This document shows, piece by piece, positions 6,278-7,822 of a stretch of 7,822 nt of DNA. A program made the position numbers and the translations under genes. Source of the stretch: Clostridiales bacterium (lineage in GTDB: Bacteria; Bacillota; Clostridia; Lachnospirales; Lachnospiraceae); NCBI GenBank assembly GCA_021203115.1, contig JAJQBV010000205.1:1-7822 (forward strand). Reading direction: 5' to 3'. How positions within the stretch are numbered: position 1 is the first letter of the stretch; every line of letters starts with the position of its first letter. The notes under the pieces were generated by a model, which was given only the letters and a program-made list of their open reading frames with translations, searched no databases and was not told where the DNA came from.

Positions 6278-7117
6278 CTACTCCACAATGAAGTTGTCAA
6301 TCAGTCTTGTCTTTCCGATATACACGGCAATGGCGACTAGAAGGGGCGCTTTGACCTCTGTGACCTGCTGCATGGTCCGGCCGTCAACCGCCTTCACGTA
6401 ATCAATCCATGCCAGCGGCTCCGTCTCGATACTGGCCTTCATGGCTTCTGTCAATTGTACCGCATCCGTCACGCCCTCATCAACCATTTTTTTGCCCAGC
6501 GCGATGGTTTTGCTCAAAATCAGCGCAGCCTGCCGCTCCTCGGCGGAGAGATAGGTGTTGCGGGAGCTCTTTGCCAGCCCGTCCGTCTCGCGGACAATCG
6601 GGCAGCCGATGATCTCCGGATCCATATTCAGATCCTCAACCATATGCTTCACGACCGCAAGCTGCTGAGCGTCCTTCTGCCCGAAATAAGCCCGGTCCGG
6701 GCGGACGATATTGAACAGCTTCGTCAGCACGGTACACACCCCGCGGAAATGCGTCGGACGGCTCAGCCCGCACAGCTCCTCCGTCAGCACCGTCATGTCC
6801 ACATAGGAGGAAAACCCGTCCTTGTACATCTCCTCCGGCTCCGGATGAAAAATCAGATCCGCACCGAGGCTCTCACAGTACGCGCTGTCCTTCTCAAGAT
6901 CCCGCGGATAGCTGGCCAGATCCTCGCTCGGCCCGAACTGCATCGGATTCACAAAAATACTCACCACCACGCGGTCATTCTCCCGCGCCCGCTCAATCAG
7001 ACTCCCGTGGCCCTCATGGAGAAACCCCATCGTCGGCACAAAGCCGATCGAAAGGCCCTCCTTCTTCCACGCTCCTACAATTTTCTTAACTTCACTTATC
7101 TTTGTCACAACCTGCAT
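6278..7117 (-). CDS. panC: Pantothenate synthetase PanC
   Basis: PanC condenses pantoate with beta-alanine, through a pantoyl-adenylate made from ATP, to give pantothenate (vitamin B5). It is 279 residues, a normal length. Nucleotidyl-transferase motifs are in order: [12 protein letters not shown] (26-37, with the ATP-binding HEGH at 34-37), [20 protein letters not shown] (53-72) for pantoate binding, [10 protein letters not shown] (144-153), and the KMSKS-like KSSRNTYLS (183-191). TAGGAG lies 10 bases before the ATG at 7115-7117. It is preceded by panB (93-base gap) and followed closely by panD, so the three enzymes that make and use the two halves of the vitamin are together. Cytoplasmic; no unusual features beyond Gly38 after HEGH. 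Confidence 0.97.
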   Translation of the reverse strand: MQVVTKISEVKKIVGAWKKEGLSIGFVPTMGFLHEGHGSLIERARENDRVVVSIFVNPMQFGPSEDLASYPRDLEKDSAYCESLGADLIFHPEPEEMYKDGFSSYVDMTVLTEELCGLSRPTHFRGVCTVLTKLFNIVRPDRAYFGQKDAQQLAVVKHMVEDLNMDPEIIGCPIVRETDGLAKSSRNTYLSAEERQAALILSKTIALGKKMVDEGVTDAVQLTEAMKASIETEPLAWIDYVKAVDGRTMQQVTEVKAPLLVAIAVYIGKTRLIDNFIVE

Positions 7118-7210
7118 AGCTTCAATACTCCTACTTTCTTCAATTTGTTATTTTACGCATAAACATATCTAACGAAAACCTTCGTTGATTGCGAAACTCA
7201 GCCATAAATT
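7118..7210 (-). other. panB-panC intergenic spacer with a small hairpin
   Basis: The spacer of 93 bases is more A+T rich than the genes. It holds a 6-base-pair perfect hairpin AACGAA/TTCGTT (7171-7186, loop of four) with no uridine run after it, so it is not a convincing terminator; an mRNA processing or stability role is possible but not shown. The panC ribosome site TAGGAG is at its low-coordinate end. No clear promoter was found. Confidence 0.4.
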
Positions 7211-7822
7211 CTAATACAGTTTCTCGATGATCTCATCCGCAATCTTATACGTGTGCTCCGCCGCCGGGAACGTCCCCTCTTTCACTTCCTTCTTATAATC
7301 CTCAAACGCCTTTGTCATCACCTCTCCGACATTCGCGAAGTGCTTCACAAACTTCGGCACATAGTCATCGAACATTCCCAGCATATCCTGATACACCAGC
7401 ACCTGTCCGTCGCAATCCGCCCCCGCGCCGATGCCGATGGTCGGAATCGGCGCGGACTTCGTGATGATCGAGGCCAGCTTTGCGGGAATCCCCTCCAGCA
7501 CAACCATGGAAGCGCCCGCCGCCTCAACCTTCTTCGCGTCCTCGATCAGCTGCCGGGCCGCCTCCTCGCTCTTGCCCTGAACCTTAAATCCGCCGAACGC
7601 GTTGATCGACTGCGGCGTCAGGCCGATGTGTGCACAGACCGGAATGTCCGCCCGGACGATTGCCTCGATGCGGTCGCAGACCTTCGCGCCGCCCTCCAGC
7701 TTCACCACGCTGGCGTGACCCTCTTTGATCAGGCGTCCCGCGTTCACCACCGCATCATAGACGGACGGCTGATAGGACATAACCGGCATATCCGCTATGA
7801 CCAGCGCATTTTTCGCGCCTCT
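7211..7822 (-). CDS. panB: 3-methyl-2-oxobutanoate hydroxymethyltransferase PanB, N-terminus beyond the window
   Basis: PanB transfers a hydroxymethyl group from 5,10-methylenetetrahydrofolate to 2-oxoisovalerate, giving ketopantoate, the first committed step of pantothenate synthesis. The frame is open to the right edge and 203 residues are seen of a usual 270 to 280, so roughly the first 70 are missing. The sequence enters at [17 protein letters not shown], matching the conserved RGAPNALVVADMPFMSY-type stretch, so the internal ATG at 7787-7789 is not the start. Further hallmarks are [26 protein letters not shown], the catalytic Glu in [11 protein letters not shown], and [29 protein letters not shown]-barrel, cytoplasmic, a decamer in characterised relatives. 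It leads the panBCD-coaBC series; any promoter lies outside the window. Confidence 0.97.
   Translation of the reverse strand, partial: RGAKNALVIADMPVMSYQPSVYDAVVNAGRLIKEGHASVVKLEGGAKVCDRIEAIVRADIPVCAHIGLTPQSINAFGGFKVQGKSEEAARQLIEDAKKVEAAGASMVVLEGIPAKLASIITKSAPIPTIGIGAGADCDGQVLVYQDMLGMFDDYVPKFVKHFANVGEVMTKAFEDYKKEVKEGTFPAAEHTYKIADEIIEKLY

Noticed and set aside
6455..7162. Plus-strand open frame opposite panC
   Set aside because: Antisense shadow of panC; no domain or ribosome site.
7171..7186. Hairpin between panB and panC as a terminator
   Set aside because: Only six A/T-rich base pairs and no uridine run, and it lies within a co-directional pathway cluster.

Overview
The window looks like core chromosome of a spore-forming Clostridia member (Bacillota), most likely in or near the Lachnospiraceae. 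The reasons are the yqfC-yqfD sporulation pair, AGGAGG-type ribosome binding sites at most starts, and the protein variants themselves, for example the YqfC tail with the IDYYTNDDMK stretch and a clostridial CsoR with a cysteine-rich N-terminus. This placement is inference from protein style. All genes lie on the minus strand, so transcription runs from high to low coordinates. No RNA genes, mobile elements or CRISPR arrays were seen.

Right part (7822 down to about 4587) is a pantothenate/CoA cluster: panB (cut by the window edge), panC, panD and coaBC. PanB makes ketopantoate, PanD makes beta-alanine, PanC joins pantoate and beta-alanine into pantothenate, and CoaBC converts 4'-phosphopantothenate to 4'-phosphopantetheine. 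Ketopantoate reductase and pantothenate kinase are not in the window. A hairpin that includes the coaBC stop codon probably terminates this transcript.

Middle part (about 4563 down to 1465) is a copper-efflux operon. A sigma-A-like promoter (TTGCAA, 17 bp, TATACT) carries a near-perfect CsoR-type inverted repeat inside its spacer. It drives csoR (copper-sensing repressor) and copA (Cu+-exporting P1B-type ATPase). CopA has an N-terminal metal-binding domain and, unusually, a C-terminal CopZ-like domain. That last domain begins at an internal ATG with its own good Shine-Dalgarno sequence, so a free 69-residue copper chaperone may be made from inside copA.

Left part (1465 down to 1) holds rlmH (23S rRNA pseudouridine methyltransferase), whose start overlaps the copA stop as TAATG, followed by yqfC and yqfD, sporulation-linked genes. 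yqfD is interrupted by a one-base frameshift in a run of nine A/T bases and also runs off the left edge. No terminator was seen between copA and yqfD, so copper-regulated read-through into these housekeeping and sporulation genes is possible.

The most interesting observations are the nested CopZ start inside copA and the homopolymer frameshift in yqfD.
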